From: Balaenoptera acutorostrata
Lineage: Eukaryota; Chordata; Mammalia; Artiodactyla; Balaenopteridae
Reading direction: 5' to 3'
NCBI RefSeq assembly: GCF_949987535.1
Contig: NC_080081.1
Coordinates: 39,224,428 to 39,288,427 of the forward strand
Length of the DNA: 64,000 bases
The position numbers and the translations under genes were made by a program. Below are positions 1 through 13,300 of this stretch, piece by piece; the stretch's first letter is position 1, and each line of letters begins with the position of its first letter. Under the pieces are notes generated by a model. The model made no database searches. It saw only the letters and a list, made by a program, of their open reading frames with translations, and was not told the origin of the DNA.

Positions 1-3000
1 TTGCATGTGAACCAGATGGCAGTAAGAATCAGATAAAAGAATAATAAACTTAAGCTAGAGAAATTGAGATTATTTGAAACAACATATCATTTCAAAGATA
101 TAAAAACACTGATGGTTAAATCCCTTCCCTTTTGCTCTTAGCATGAGCTGTCTAATGCATTTATTTCCGTCTACCTTTATCGGAGAATCTGTCCATTAAA
201 TTAAACCACGGAAATGCAGGGCAGATGAGTCTTCATTCAGGGAACTAATAAGCCCACTAAGTCATGAAGAGTACATCAGATGAGCTGTAGTTTTTCACCT
301 TTCTTACACACCTGGGAGGCATTATACAATTTTCCCTCTGAAGGGAACTTTTTTCCTTGTCCAGAGGAAATACTTTTCTTACATAGGCTCTAAATAATGA
401 GCCACTTTAGGTAACTGTGTAGAGAGACTTGTGTAGCAAAAGTACATCACAGGATGTGAGCTGTTAGAAACCCAAGCTTATTACTTTTATGTACAAAATG
501 ATGCCACAACTCAAAAATTCCTAAAGCTCTATCTGTTTGGCATGCAATGAGGTAAGTGACAAATAAAGCTGTTCTAACATTAGCCTTGCTGTCTCCATGT
601 CAAGGCCTGTATGAAACAGAAACCTGGCTTTCATAAAAAATTATTGTGAGATACTTGCATGAGCATGGATCCTTGGGGAGATTATAAATATGTCCTTATT
701 GCATGAGAGGTTGGTTTTAATAGACGTTAGATATAGTTAATAAGAAATTTACTCTGACAATGGATAAAAAGAACATAAGAAGTTGAACTGGTAAATGAGA
801 GGAAGAAGAGATGAAAATTTGACAGCACCAGTTACTTCAAATTACATAGTAATACAATAAACAGAGATATTCAAATATGTATAACTTTATATATCTGCAT
901 ATATCAAATACTAATACAATAAACATGGAAGAAATATGTGGAAATCATTTTAATATTTGTTATTTTCAAATTGTTCAAATGTGCATTTTGATAAATTAGC
1001 TACCTATTTCAAATAAGAAATGACTCATAATTCTGAGATTCTGAGGAAATGTGTGTGTGTATTTATAAAAGTAAACATTTTTAGGTAAGAACTAAGAAAT
1101 TGGAATTGCTAAATTGCCTTTTGCTAATGTAATCTGATTTTTGTGCTGTTTTTTGAATTAACAGCTTCACATAATTATGTGAAGTAATTCTAACATTTTT
1201 CTATAAATAAAGCTAGTTGAAATAACTAAAGGGATGGAAAAAGCAATGCATGAATATTTTATTAGCTACAGTTGATTTTTTTTTTGCATGAATTGTAGGG
1301 TAAATTCTGATAGGATTGAAGAAAGAAGGCCAGTAGAAAATCAAACACATTCAACTTCAGTCTGTATATTTCCAACTTCAGATAACATTTCTTATATGAT
1401 AATTGACTTCTATTTATATTTTAAATAATATTTATTTAAAATAAAGCACCTATAAAAATATATTGATGAATACCATCCTGAATTGAGAGAAAAAGGGTTG
1501 AATTGAGTCAACATACATCTGACAGAATTAAAGATCTGGATTTTTTCAAAAGGAACTAGTTTATATTTTCAAAACCAAATTTCAAAATTCTGTAAATGAA
1601 AATAGATTTTAAAATGAAAATGTTTTAAATTAAAATTTCATTAAAAAATTTAAAATTTGAAACAAGTTGAATTCAGTGGTCCTTAGCACTTTAGTGCAAA
1701 GTAAGTAAAAATAAAAATCTTTGTTGTTCATGTTTCAATATTTTAAGATATACATCTTAAATAATGGAATTTTTTAAAGTGTCATTATACCTACCAGTTT
1801 ATAAAGTAAAATTTAACTATATTAATAGTTGTCCCAGTCTCACATAATAATTCATTTGCCTCCTGGGCAATTTTAAAGCACTTTTTAAAATCTTGATCAA
1901 TATAACATATAGGTGCAACACTCATGGGAAAAATGGCACCAAAATGGGGAAGAAAGACCTGAATGGCTTCCCTGGGCTCTCAGTAAATCACCACCTATAG
2001 AGAAATTGACTTAGTATGGAAGCTTAATCACTGGCTGCTGAGGAGTGAGTGATATATTTACTTAGTCATCAATTACACTTACAGAGAACAAAGAACATTT
2101 GGGGCATGTTTTAGCGTATATATCGCTTGTCAGTGTGCTCCGGACAATAAATAAACTGTTGGTGACTTTATGAACTTAAACCAGAACAAAGAATACATCT
2201 AACCAACAGCTTTAATTCTTCTATTTCAATGGAGATACTTTGAATTTCTTAACATTCACTGTCTCACATAAGAGAAGTTGTTTTCACTTAAAAAAAAAAA
2301 AGTGAGGTAGTCATATGGCCATAGTTATACCCTTAATGCTTAAGGACTCACAGATGTAACCAATAAGTGAGATGGAGGAATTGTCAATTTGTATTCATGG
2401 AAATTCCAAAATCATTCAGAACAGAATTTAGCAGTTGCAGGCAAGTCCCTTTGAATTTCAAAATTTCTACATAACCGATTTTTGTCCTAATAAAAATCAT
2501 GGCAAAGTATGTTCAATATAGTCTCTTAACATATGGAAAACAAAAGGTAAATAATAAACTTTGTACAAAAACTTAAACTGCTGGTTTATATTAGGTGCAG
2601 TATAGGCTTAGATATTGATATTATTTTAACAATTAAATTGTAAAACTCAAAACTCAGTGATTCAAATAAATAAAACCTATTTTTTTCTCTCTCATCACTG
2701 TTTGGAGATGAATGACAGAGTCAGATGACTCTGCTCCAGAAAATAAAAAAGCTCCCAGGTACATTTCACAATTTTCATTTGTCATTGCCAAGGTATCATC
2801 CTCATCTGCACTGCTGATTGTAAGCCAATGCTTTTCTATGCTGTAACCTGTGGGGAGAAGAAAGGTAATTCAAATAAATTTAACAAGTGAGTTGGATGTT
2901 CATTCATTTTCACATTCCACTGAAGAAAACAATAGTTATAACTAACTGCAAAGGAGTTTGGGAAATGTCTTGGCAGTCGTGTGCCCAGCAAAAATCTACT

Positions 3001-3220
3001 GTAATGGATGGATGGATTTGTAACCACAGCAAATAAATGAACCCAAATACATGTGTCCTCCCTTATTCCCGTAAGCAGAGTCATCCCACAATTTGTTACA
3101 TCTTGTTCAGCTTAGGATCTCTTGGGGAAGCATAGTCTTCTCAATCAAGCCCAAATATGACTCTTCTCAATCTGGTAACTTATAAATGAATAGTTTTTTT
3201 TTTTTTTTATGTTTAACTTA
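1..3220. other. AT-rich intergenic sequence, nothing assigned
   Basis: I see no gene, RNA or clearly recognisable repeat here. The stretch is AT-rich with short homopolymers. Open frames are short and show no protein motif. Decayed repeats too old to recognise by eye may be present, for example around 2620-2830. Confidence 0.5.
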
Positions 3221-3224
3221 TCCA

Positions 3225-3480
3225 GTGACTTTTTAATATCAATGACTATATGCATACATATATATATATTTTACCTATGGTAAAATACACAAACATAAAA
3301 TTTACCATCTTAAACATTTTTAAGCATATACTTCAGCAGTATTAAATACATTCAAAATGTTGTGTAACCATAACCATCATTCACCTCCATAATTCTTTTC
3401 ATATTGTAAAACACTCATATTGTAAAACTGAAACTATTAAATAGTAACTCTCCTTTGCTCCCTCACTCATTTCTAATAGA
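3225..3480. repeat. Old L1M 3'UTR-like remnant
   Basis: The run of phrases such as 'taaaatacacaaacataaa', 'aaatttaccatcttaa' and 'gtgtaaccataaccatcat' resembles the 3' untranslated part of old mammalian L1 (L1M) elements. The copy is diverged, both ends are unclear, and I did not assign a strand. Confidence 0.45.
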
Positions 3481-3499
3481 TAATTTATATGACCACCTC

Positions 3500-4540
3500 T
3501 TACCCAGAATACAACAAAACAAATATCATGGCCAAATAACTGGCTATGTTAGGACAGGCATTTGATTTGTTTTTCTTAGTAGTAAAATTTTCTCAAAAAA
3601 CATGTTTTTATTTTATTTTATTCCAGTCAGCTTTTTGTTAAAATAACTATGCCCAAAGATTTCCTCTAAACATATACTTCAAGACTGCCAATTCTTCTAT
3701 TTATTGGTTCTGGACTAGGCCAATCCACTCTCCAATGATGTAAATGCAGCTAAATTGAAAATAACCTGGAACAATACAGTTGGATAATAAGGCAACATCT
3801 TCAATCTTAGCTTTATTGTGGACTGGCTCCCTATTATGCCTAAAAAGTTTAATTTGGAGGCCATGGAGTTAGGTTACAAGTAGCAATCTCATGTGCTATT
3901 TAGGATAAATAAATGCTTTTAGGGTCCAGATTATTGGTTTCTCAGTCAATCTGATTGCTGACTGCAGGCAGACTGCCTCTTTTAGCAGTGCTATATTTTC
4001 TTCTGTATAGGATTGCAAAAACTGTCATTTCTTGCCTGATCTCAGCTCTCTTTACTAGTAATTTTGCTAAAACAACAAAGAGCAGCCAAACACATCATTC
4101 ATTTGAATTTTTCTAACAAGTTCCAGTAAAGCTACAGACTTGGTAAGCATATTGTCTGCTATTGAAATTTTCACAGGTGATAGCTTTACAAGTATTCTGC
4201 CATGTCCTAACATGAGTCATCATCTTTACAGCCAGGACACTCATGACATCCCTTTTCACCTTCTTATAGCAATGTCACTGCAACATGACTTGGGTTTTTG
4301 TTTAATAGCACCTCACATACTTTTCTGTACTAACGAAAGACTCAGTTGATTACAAATGGTGCACAGAATACATAAGTTTAAACTGGATTTGTTTCTCTCA
4401 CACATGCATTGGGAGTGGTTCAGACTGAAAGGCATCATGCCTTTGTTAAGTCCTTTCTCTGAAGGAACCCCGGTTCTTTCCATTTTGTTGCCCTTTCTTC
4501 CCCTACAGTATTGATTTCATCTTCACAACCAAAAGATGTC
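3500..4540. other. Unassigned intergenic sequence
   Basis: No gene or recognisable element is visible. A 69-codon open frame at 4140-4349 has no known motif and is not supported as a gene. Confidence 0.45.
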
Positions 4541-4546
4541 ATTTTT

Positions 4547-4666
4547 GGAATTCCCTGGCGATCCAGTGGTTAGGACTCCATGCTCTCACTGCTGAGGGCC
4601 TGGGTTCAATCCCTGGTCAGGGAACTAAAATCCCACAAGCCATGTGGTGTGGCCAAAAAAAAAAAA
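4547..4666 (+). repeat. CHR-2-type tRNA-derived SINE
   Basis: The head 'gaattccctggcgatccag' and the RNA polymerase III B-box-like 'gggttcaatccctggtcag' are typical of CHR SINEs, which are shared by whales, hippos and ruminants. The copy ends in a 12-base A tract. A 9-bp target duplication, gtcattttt, lies at 4538-4546 and 4667-4675. It is not a functional tRNA gene, because the sequence after the box B does not fold back as an acceptor stem. Confidence 0.88.
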
Positions 4667-4834
4667 GTCATTTTTAATCCATGTTTCAGCCTATAGAAAG
4701 AGGAACATTGAATTGAGGGCAACAACTTCCTTTTGTGCAAAACACTCAAATATGACACAGATTATGTCTACTGTTCATAGTCCAATAGAGAGAATGTAGT
4801 CGCTTGGCAACACTTAGCTGCAAAGAACCCTCCA

Positions 4835-5215
4835 GACAAATTCTTCAGTGAGGGACTTGTTGAGTTGGCTTCTTAGAGTGTCGTCAGCAGATGTATTTCA
4901 GCTGTCAAGGCTTTTAGGCTTTGCCAAGTTGCAAAGAGTCATTTTGTCTAAAGACAAGCCCCATTTAGGGCAACCTATATTCAAGGACCAATCCATGTGG
5001 GGATGTGGAGTCTATCTCCCTTACCAAAATCGAGGACAATGCCAAAAGCCTAGTCAATTTTCAAAGACACCCATGGGCTCAACCAAAGTTAGGCGTAACC
5101 TATCTCTTACTACTCTTATTTCCTTCCCTGCTTCCACAGGTATTGATTCCAAGGACCTTCCTGAACAAATATCCTGCACACTGAACTCCATGTCAGTCAG
5201 CTTCCTGAGGAACTG
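4835..5215 (+). repeat. LTR-like old repeat
   Basis: The stretch ends in 'caaatatcctgcacactga' followed by a tail of the type seen at the 3' end of several old mammalian LTRs. A polyadenylation-like region precedes it. The 122-codon open frame across it is incidental. I cannot name the family; ERVL- or MaLR-related is my best guess. Confidence 0.4.
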
Positions 5216-5219
5216 AAGA

Positions 5220-6430
5220 ATTAACAGTGATAAAGTATTCCATTTAATTAAGACGTGTATAAATGTATTTTTCTATAATTAGCTATATCAAGGCAAATAT
5301 AATAGATGTCCCTATACATGCCTTCCTCCTGATTCAAACTTGCCATCAACTTAGACATTTTTTCCAACTAAGTAAGTTATCCTCCATCCTTGTCCTTGTG
5401 GCTATAATATCAAATGCATGATGCAGATGAGAAAAAATATGTGGTTTAAATAATTTCAGTGTACATTCCCATGCCTCCTTGACAATATACATTTTATACC
5501 TGTATCTGAAAGATACTATCAGATAGGAGTAACCAGACTGCTTCTCATCACTTCATTACAAATTCACATCTATTTAATAGGCAATGTTAATACTCTAAAT
5601 CTCTCTGCTTCTATTTGTAAGTACTAGCTTTTGTTTAAATGGGTCATGCCAAAGCCAATACATCATATATCACTAGCGACTAAATAAGGAAGGCTTTGGT
5701 CAGCCTAATAAGCAATGCTTGTAAAAGAAAAAATGCATAAAAAGGAAGGAATATGAGGTCCATGAGGCTTTCACAAGACCAGGAGGATTCAGCTTGCTAA
5801 TTCCCCCTCTTAAGGACCAATGAGGTGGGGAAAACAATAGGGAAGCTGCCAGTGGGCACAGGAGTGACTTTTCCTCTGAACCAGGGGAGAAATATTCCCA
5901 GAGCAGGAGAATAAACAAAGGTGATAAACGCCTGCCAGTCGAAAGATAAGACTTCACTCTGAATAGCTATGCCATTTCTATCCTGCCATTACCTTTTTTT
6001 TTTTGAGTCAAATGAAGGCCAAAATTTTAATACATTCTACATTACATAAATTACCATAGTGTATTTTGCTGTTTTGAACTTTTCAGCATTTCTTCTATAA
6101 TTTGGTTGGACAGCTATTATACTTGCTTTCTGTTTACAACATTTAACCTGAAAGGAAGAGAGGTATTGAGCCAAACGAGCAAAATACTAAAATAACACAG
6201 AGACTTAATTAGAGGTATAATGTGTTGCAAGTCAGTAGACCAAAATGCCAGTAAATCTGGAACTGCCTTGTGAATTTCTTGATTGACAGAGGCAGCAAGA
6301 GAAGAGCAAGTCATAAGTAAACTGAGGACAACTAAAACCAATTATTGGTATTATTTAAAGGTCATTTATATTAAATTTTTCTCTAATGTATTAGATGTAA
6401 TAATAAAAATATTTTTTTTAATTATTAGCA
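5220..6430. other. Unassigned AT-rich sequence
   Basis: No gene or clear element is seen. There is a T tract near 5996-6004 and short open frames on both strands without motifs. Confidence 0.45.
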
Positions 6431-6436
6431 CCTTTA

Positions 6437-6723
6437 ATTATTATTTATTTATTTATTTATTGGCTGTGTTGGGTCCTCGTTTCCGTGCGAGGGCCCTCTC
6501 CAGCTGCGGCAAGCGGGGGCCACCCCCCATCGCGGTGCGCGGGCCTCCCACCATCGCGGCCTCTCCTATTGCGGAGCACGGACTCCAGACGCACAGGCCC
6601 AGCAGCCGCGGCTCACAGGCCCAGCTGCTCCGCGGCATGCGGGACCCTCCCAGACCAGGGCCCGAACCCGCATCCCCCGCACCGGCAGGCAGACTCCCAA
6701 CCACTGCGCCACCAGGGAAGCCC
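6437..6723 (-). repeat. CpG-rich, young-looking CHR-type SINE
   Basis: Read on the minus strand, it starts 'gggcttccctggtggcgcag', continues through a tRNA-like box B ('gggttcgggccctgg'), has a long GC-rich body and ends in an (ATAA)n tail (plus-strand ttta repeats at about 6441-6460). Many CpG dinucleotides are intact, unlike the copies at 4547 and 37783, so it is probably one of the youngest insertions here. The target duplication is uncertain; aaaaat followed by T-rich sequence occurs on both sides. The open frames across it on both strands come from its base composition and are not genes. Confidence 0.88.
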
Positions 6724-6829
6724 AAAAATGTTTTAAAAATAAATTCACAATTGAGAAATGTGAAATGTACCAAATTTACATTAAAATAGCCTTCGATAAC
6801 TAATATTTGGCAAGACAAATGCAATCCAT

Positions 6830-8320
6830 CGGGTGACATTTTTTGAGTGCTTAGAATGTATAACAAATGCATTGGGTTAGGGACTGAGTACAAATAAACA
6901 TAATACATATTTCAAACAGTTTACAATCTTTAGCTGAATTTGCAGGAAATGAATGAGAGCTAACACAGATCCACACAATTGAGTGGTTTTCCCCCAAGAG
7001 CATTTAGCAACCTGAATGAAAAAGTAGTGGTGAAGGATGGTTGGACTGATTGAAGGTTGAACTTTGCTAGACCATGTAGCAGAAAGAGTGAGGGGCAAGG
7101 AAGCTGAGATTGTTTGTAAGATGGTGGTTTTAGTGAGTTCTAGGAGTATGATGATTGAGATACAGTATGTGAAAAAGGGAAAGAAAGACACAGTGGACAG
7201 TGAAGACCATTTACAGTGTTGGGAAGGATGAAGCAGAGATTAGTTTGGAAATACATGAAGCTAGCACTTATGTTTCTGGTGTTGAACAAGTAAGACAGGG
7301 ATGTGAGGCATAGTAGTATTAACTGATTTTACCTTTGTTGAGTATAACAGAGAAAGAAGTATGAGAAGGGTGACTATTATACATCAGAGTATGTAAATCT
7401 TAATTTTTAAAAGATGATTTAAAACATATACTAATAAAAAACTGTCTTCAATCGATCCAAAAATCCTAATTATATTCTATATTTTAACTAATTAGATAAC
7501 TTACATTTTCAATTTGTTATAATCCACTAGATGTGAAGTCTCTATTATTGTGAAATAATGACTCTAAAAGTATAAAAATAATTATGAAATTATGAAATTA
7601 GATCCCCAAAATATACCAATGCTCATACATTCAAATTAGCACTGCTTTTCAAAGTAGCCTTGAGTCTAATTTCAAAATGGTGCATGGTGGAATGATTTTG
7701 GATTTCCTTCATTGATGATGTTTCAAAATTTCAAACAATTCAATATAGGCACAAGCTTTAAAAAGAAAAAATCAAAATAAGACATGAATTAAATAATTAT
7801 TATAATATTCTATAGATTTGGCAGCCAGAAATTTCAGTTTTCTGCACCTCTGAAAATAATCCAAAATATATTCTAGCATTTTATATTCTTGCATGACAGT
7901 AGTGTAAGTACTCTGAAACAAGGTAAGGAGTTCCCTAGGGTTTCTTTTTTGCCTCATATATCCAAAACTTGGAGATAAAGAAGCCAACAATCCAGAATGC
8001 CAATGGGTGTCGGAAAAAAAAGCTCCAATGAAAGCCTGCTTTTTCTAGGCAAAAGAGCAAGAAAAGTGAAGCATGGCAGACAAACACTTTTAGATATTAA
8101 CTATTCTACTCCAGCCAAACAACATAAAAAAAAAAAAAAAGTGACCCTCCCCACCCACCCATAAGAGCAAAAGCTTACTGAGGAGGCTAGAATTTCAGTC
8201 TTGCCAGGAATTAATGGGCACCTTAACCTTTCTGCCAGGGTGGTGTCAGAGAAGGGTAAGTTAAGAGCTAGAACTTTCATCCTTTCCAGTGTATAACATT
8301 CACCGCCACCTGGCAGTATT
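6830..8320. other. Mostly unassigned, possible old dispersed repeat at the left
   Basis: The part at about 6836-6950 ('gagtgcttagaatgtataac' onward) has the feel of a very old mammalian dispersed repeat of the 'decreasing population of tick-mark' type seen again near 56.1 and 60.3 kb, but I cannot name it. The rest shows no gene. Confidence 0.3.
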
Positions 8321-8329
8321 GAGATCCCA

Positions 8330-9040
8330 CTCCACTTCTGTGTTGGGAAGAACCAAATGGGAATTTTAGAGCTGAAAAATACAATATGCATGGTAAAAAA
8401 TGCAATGGATGGACTCAATGGCAGAATGGAGGGTATAGAGGACAAGTCAGTGAATTTGAAGATAGAACAATAGAAATTATTCAAGCCAAAAAACAGAGAG
8501 AAAATAAAGTGAGGGAAAAAATGAAAAGAACCTCAGGGACCTGTGTGACTTTAATGTAATATTCATGTCATCATAGTCCCAGAAGGCAAGGAGAAAGAGG
8601 CTAAAATGAAACTTTCAGGGCTGAAATCAAACTTCAAGAAATAATGGCTGAAAACTATGCAAATTTGACAAAAAACCTAGACCTACAATTTCAAGAAGCT
8701 AAGTTAACATATTCACACACACATACACACACACACACACAACCAAGACACACCAAGACACATCATGAGCAAACTCTGAAAATTAAGGATGAAGAAAAAA
8801 CTTTTGAAAACAGTGAGAGTGAAATAACACCTTACCTATAGAAGACAAACAATTAGAATGACAGCAGATTTCTCATCAGAAATCATGTAGGTGTAGAGGG
8901 GGGACTACATTTTTATCTGCAAAATAAAAAGGAAAATCTAAATAATCCTAAGTCCCTACCAGTTCTAAAGGTATAGTATTTTCAAAGATAACGCAAGGAT
9001 TTCTCAATCAAAAAGTGAGTATCGCCATTTAGAAGTTCAG
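8330..9040 (+). pseudogene. L1M ORF1 relic
   Basis: The plus strand reads as a decayed L1 ORF1. A region with 'ctcaatggcagaatggag' and 'gaatttgaagatagaacaat' corresponds to the coiled-coil part. 'tcagggacctgtgtgac' and 'catagtcccagaaggcaagg' correspond to the start of the RNA-recognition domain. 'gaatgacagcagatttctc' near 8858 matches the C-terminal domain. A (CA)n run has replaced a stretch in the middle at 8714-8741. Only short frames survive, such as the 65-codon one at 8644-8841. ORF1 normally encodes the RNA-binding trimer of the L1 particle. This copy is dead and lacks ORF2. Confidence 0.72.
8714..8741. repeat. (CA)n microsatellite
   Basis: CA dinucleotides with one interruption, inside the L1 ORF1 relic. 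Confidence 0.9.
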
Positions 9041-9097
9041 GGAAATTATTGTATATGTTCCTTCTGTAGAAGCCGTGTGGCAAAGTTTGTAGACATT

Positions 9098-9547
9098 AGT
9101 TTATGGCTTGAATTGTATCCCCCCTATGTTGAAGTCCTAGCTCCCAGTGCTTCAGAATAGAAACTTATTTGGAAATAGGTTACATTGCAGATGTAATTAG
9201 TTTAGTTAGGATGAGGTAATACTGGACTAGGGTGAGCCAGTGATCCAGTATGCCTGGTAAACTTATAAGAGGACAGTAATGTGCAGTCAGAGACACACAG
9301 GGAGGATGCCAAGTGACGAGAGAGACAGAGAGTGAAATTATGTAGCTGCAAATCAAGGAACACCAAAGTTTGTCAGCAAACCACCATAAGTTAGGAAGAG
9401 CCAAGGACGAATTCCCTTACAGATTTCAGGAGCATGACCCTACTGACACACTGATTTTGGATTTCTAGCTCTCAGAACTCTGATAAAATTAAGCCACCCA
9501 GCTTTTGTAACTTTATTATGGCAACTGTTATATATGGGATACAGATT
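9098..9547 (+). repeat. MaLR (MLT1-like) solo LTR
   Basis: It begins 'ttatggcttgaattgtatcc', contains 'ttatttggaaataggttac' and 'aagccacccagcttttgtaa', and ends near 'tggcaactgttatatatggg'. This order of blocks is typical of mammalian apparent LTR retrotransposon (ERVL-MaLR) LTRs. No internal region follows, so it is a solo LTR. Confidence 0.65.
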
Positions 9548-9559
9548 TTGATACAAATC

Positions 9560-9842
9560 TGCTGTTTCCAAGATATCGGAGCATGGCACTTGACCTCTAT
9601 GAGCTTCAGTTCCTACTACTGTAAATTTTGGGTTGTCAAATCTACTTCATAGTTTTATTTTGTGAGTTAGAACACAGATAAACGTGACTCAAATATTTTC
9701 TTATCATAGTAGACAATCAATAGTTTCATGCCTTATTCATATCACTGGTGCCGAAATTTGAACTATGAGAGAAGTTCGGTAAACTGTAGATTCTTTAGCC
9801 CTATCATAATTTTATAACTTAGAATTTCTGGGAGTGGTTTTT
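9560..9842. other. Unassigned spacer
   Basis: No element recognised. It ends at the left target-site copy of the L1. Confidence 0.4.
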
Positions 9843-10379
9843 TATAAATATATATATACATATTTTTTTAAACATCTTTATTGGAGCATAATTGCTTTAC
9901 AATGGTGTGTTAGTTTCTGCTTTATAACAAAGTGAATCAGTTATACATATACATATATCCCCATATCTCTTCCCTCTTGTGTCTCCCTCCCTCCCACCTT
10001 CCCTGTCCCACCCTTCTAGCTGGTCACAAATCACCGAGCTGATCTCCCTGTGCTATGTGACTGCTTCCCACTAGCTATCTATTTTATATTTGGTAGTGTA
10101 TATATGTCCATGCCACTCTCTCACCCTGTCACATTTTACCCCTCCCCCTTCCCATATCCTCAAGTCCATTCTCTAGTAGGTCTGTGTCTTTATTCCCATC
10201 TTGCCACTAGGTTCTTCATGACCTTTATGTTTTTTTTTTTTCCTTAGATTCCATATATATGTGTTAGTATACTGTATTTGTTTTTCTCTTTCTGACCTAC
10301 TTCACTCTGTATGACAGACTCTAACTCCATCTACCTCACTACAGATACCTCCATTTCATTTCTTTTTATGGCTGAGTAA

Positions 10380-13300
10380 TATTCCATTGTATATATGTGC
10401 CACATCTTCTTTATCTATTCATCCGATGATGGACACTTAGGTTGCTTCCATGTCCTGGCTATTGTAAATAGAGCTGCAATGAACATTTTGGTACATGACT
10501 CTTTTTGAATTATGGTTTTCTCAGGGTATATGCCCAGTAGTGGGATTGCTGGGTCATATGGTAGTTCTATTTTTAGTTTTTTAAGGAACCTCCATACTGT
10601 TCTCCATAGTGGCTGTATCAAATTACATTCCCACCAACAGTGCAAGAGTGTTCCCTTTTCTCCACACCCTCTCCCGCATTTATTGTTTCTAGATTTTTTG
10701 ATGATGGCCATTCTGAACGGTGTGAGATGATATCTCATTGTAGTTTTGATTTGCATTTCTCTAATGATTAATGATGTTGAGCATTCTTTCATGTGTCTGT
10801 TGGCAATCTGTATATCTTCTTTGGAGAAATGTCTATTTAGGTCTTCTGCCCATTTTTGGATTGGGTTGTTCGTTTTTTTGTTATTGAGCTGCATGAGCTG
10901 CTTGTAAATCTTGGAGATTAATCCTTTGTCAGTTGCTTCATTTGCAAATATTTTCTCCCATTCTGAGGGTTGTCTTTTGGTCTTGTTTATGGTTTCCTTT
11001 GCTGTGCAAAAGCTTTTAAGTTTCATTAGGTCTCATTTGTTTATTTTTGTTTTTATTTACATTTCTCTAGAAGCTGGGTCAAAAAGGATTTTGCTGTGAT
11101 TTATGTCATAGAGTGTTCTGCCTAAGTTTTCCTCTAAGAGTTTGATAGTGTCTGGCCTTACATTTAGGTCTTTAATCCATTTTGAATTTATTTTTGTATA
11201 TGGTGTCAGGGAGTGTTCTAATTTCATACTTTAACATGTACCTGTCCAGTTTTCCCAGCACCACTTATTGAAGAGGCTGTCTTTTCTCCACTGTATATGC
11301 TTGCCTCCTTTATCAAAGATAAGGTGACCATATGTGCATGGGTTTATCTCTGGGCTTTCTATCCTGTTCCATTGATTTATGTTTCTGTTTTTGTGCCAGT
11401 ACCAAAGTGTCTTGATTACTGTAGCTTTGTAATATAGTCTGAAGTCAGGGAGCCTGATTCCTCCAGCTCCATTTTACGTTCTCAAGATTGCTTTGGCTAT
11501 TCGGGGTCTTGTGTTTCCATATAAATTGTGAAAGTTTTTGTTCTAGTTCTGTGAAAAATGCCAGTGGTAGTTTGATAAGGATTGCATTGAATCTGTAGAT
11601 TGCTTTGGGTAGTAGAGTCATTTTCACAATGTTGATTCTTCCAATCCAAGAACATGGTACATCTCTCCATCTATTTGTATCATCTTTGATTTCTTTCATC
11701 AGTGTCTTATAATTTTCTGCATGCAGGTCTTTTGTCTCCTTAGGTAGGTTTATTCCTAGATATTTTATTCTTTTTGTTGCAATGGTAAACAGGAGTGTTT
11801 TCTTAATTTCACTTTTAGATTTTTCATCATTAGTGTATAGGAATGCAAGAGATTTCTGTGCATTAATTTTGCATCCTGATAGTTTACCAAATTCATTGAT
11901 TAGTTCTAGTAGTTTTCTGGTAGCATCTTTAGGATTCTCTATGTATAGTATCATGTCATCTGCAAACAGTGACAGCTTTACTTCTTCTTTTCCGATTTGG
12001 ATTCCTTTTATTTCTTTGTCTTCTCTGTTTGCTGTGGCTAACACTTCCAAAAGTATGTTGAATAATAGTGGTGAGAGTGAGCAACCTTGTCTTGTTCCTG
12101 ATCTTAGTGGAAATGGTTTCAGTTTTTCACCATTGAGGACAATGTTGGCTGTGGGTTTGTCATAAATGGCCTTTATTATGTTGAGGAAAGTTCCCTGTAT
12201 GCCTACTTTCTGCAGGGCTTTTATCATAAATGGGTGTTGAATTTTGTTGAAAGCTTTCTCTGCATCTGTTGAGATGATCATATGGTTTTTCTCCTTCAAT
12301 TTGTTAATATGATGTATCACGTTGATTCATTTGCATATATTGAAGAATCCTTGCATTCCTGGAATAAACCCCACTTGATCATGGTGTATGATCCTTTTCA
12401 TGTGCTGTTGGATTCTGTTTGCTAGTATTTTGTTGAGTATTTTTGCATCTATCTTCATCAGTGATATTGGCCTGTAGTTTTCTTTCTTTGTGACATCTTT
12501 GTCTGGTTTTGGTAGCAGGGTGGTGTTGGCCTTGTAGAATGAGTTGGGGAGTGTTCCTCCCTCTGCAATATTTTGGAAGAGTTTGAGAAGGCTAGGTGTT
12601 AGCTCTTCTCTAAATGTTTGATAGAATTCGCCTGTGAAGCCATCTGGTCCTGGGCTTTTGTTTGTTGGAAGATTTTTAATCACAGTTTCAATTTCAGTGC
12701 TTGTGATTGGTCTATTCTATTTTCGATTTCTTCCTGGTTCAGTCTCAGCAGGTTGTTCATTTCTAAGAATCTGTCCATTTCTTCCAGGTTGTCCATTTTA
12801 TTGGCATAGAGTTGCTTGTAGTAATCTCTCATGATCATTTGGATTTCTGCAGTGTCAGTGGTTATTTCTCCTTTTTCATTTGTAATTCTATTGATTTGAG
12901 TCTTCTCCCTTTTTCTCTTGATGAGTCTGGCTAATGGTTTATCAATTTTGTTTATCTTCTCAAAGAACCAGCTTTTAGTTTTATGGATCCTTGCTATTGT
13001 CTCCTTCATTTCTTTTTCATTTATTTCTGATCTGATCTTTATGATTTCTTTCCTTCTGCTAACTTTGGGCTTTTTTTGTTCTTCTTTATCTAATTGCTTT
13101 AGGTGCAAGGTTAGGTTGTTTATTCGAGATGTTTCCTGTTTCTTGATGTAGGCTTGTATTGCTATAAACTTCCCTCTTAGAACTGCTTTTGCTTCATCTC
13201 ATAGTGTTTGGGTCGTCATGTCTCCGTTGTCATTTGTTTCTAGGTATTTTTTGATTTCCCCTTTGATTTCTTCAGTGATCACTTCGTTATTAAGTAGTGT

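Noticed and set aside
4547..4640. Possible tRNA gene (box A and box B-like sequences)
   Set aside because: It is the tRNA-derived head of a SINE; no complete cloverleaf. The same holds for 6640-6723 and 37783-37860.
4848..5216. 122-codon plus-strand frame
   Set aside because: It coincides with an LTR-like repeat and carries no protein motif.
6453..6908. Open frames of up to 168 codons on both strands near 6.5 kb
   Set aside because: They are products of the GC-rich SINE, which lacks stop codons by composition.
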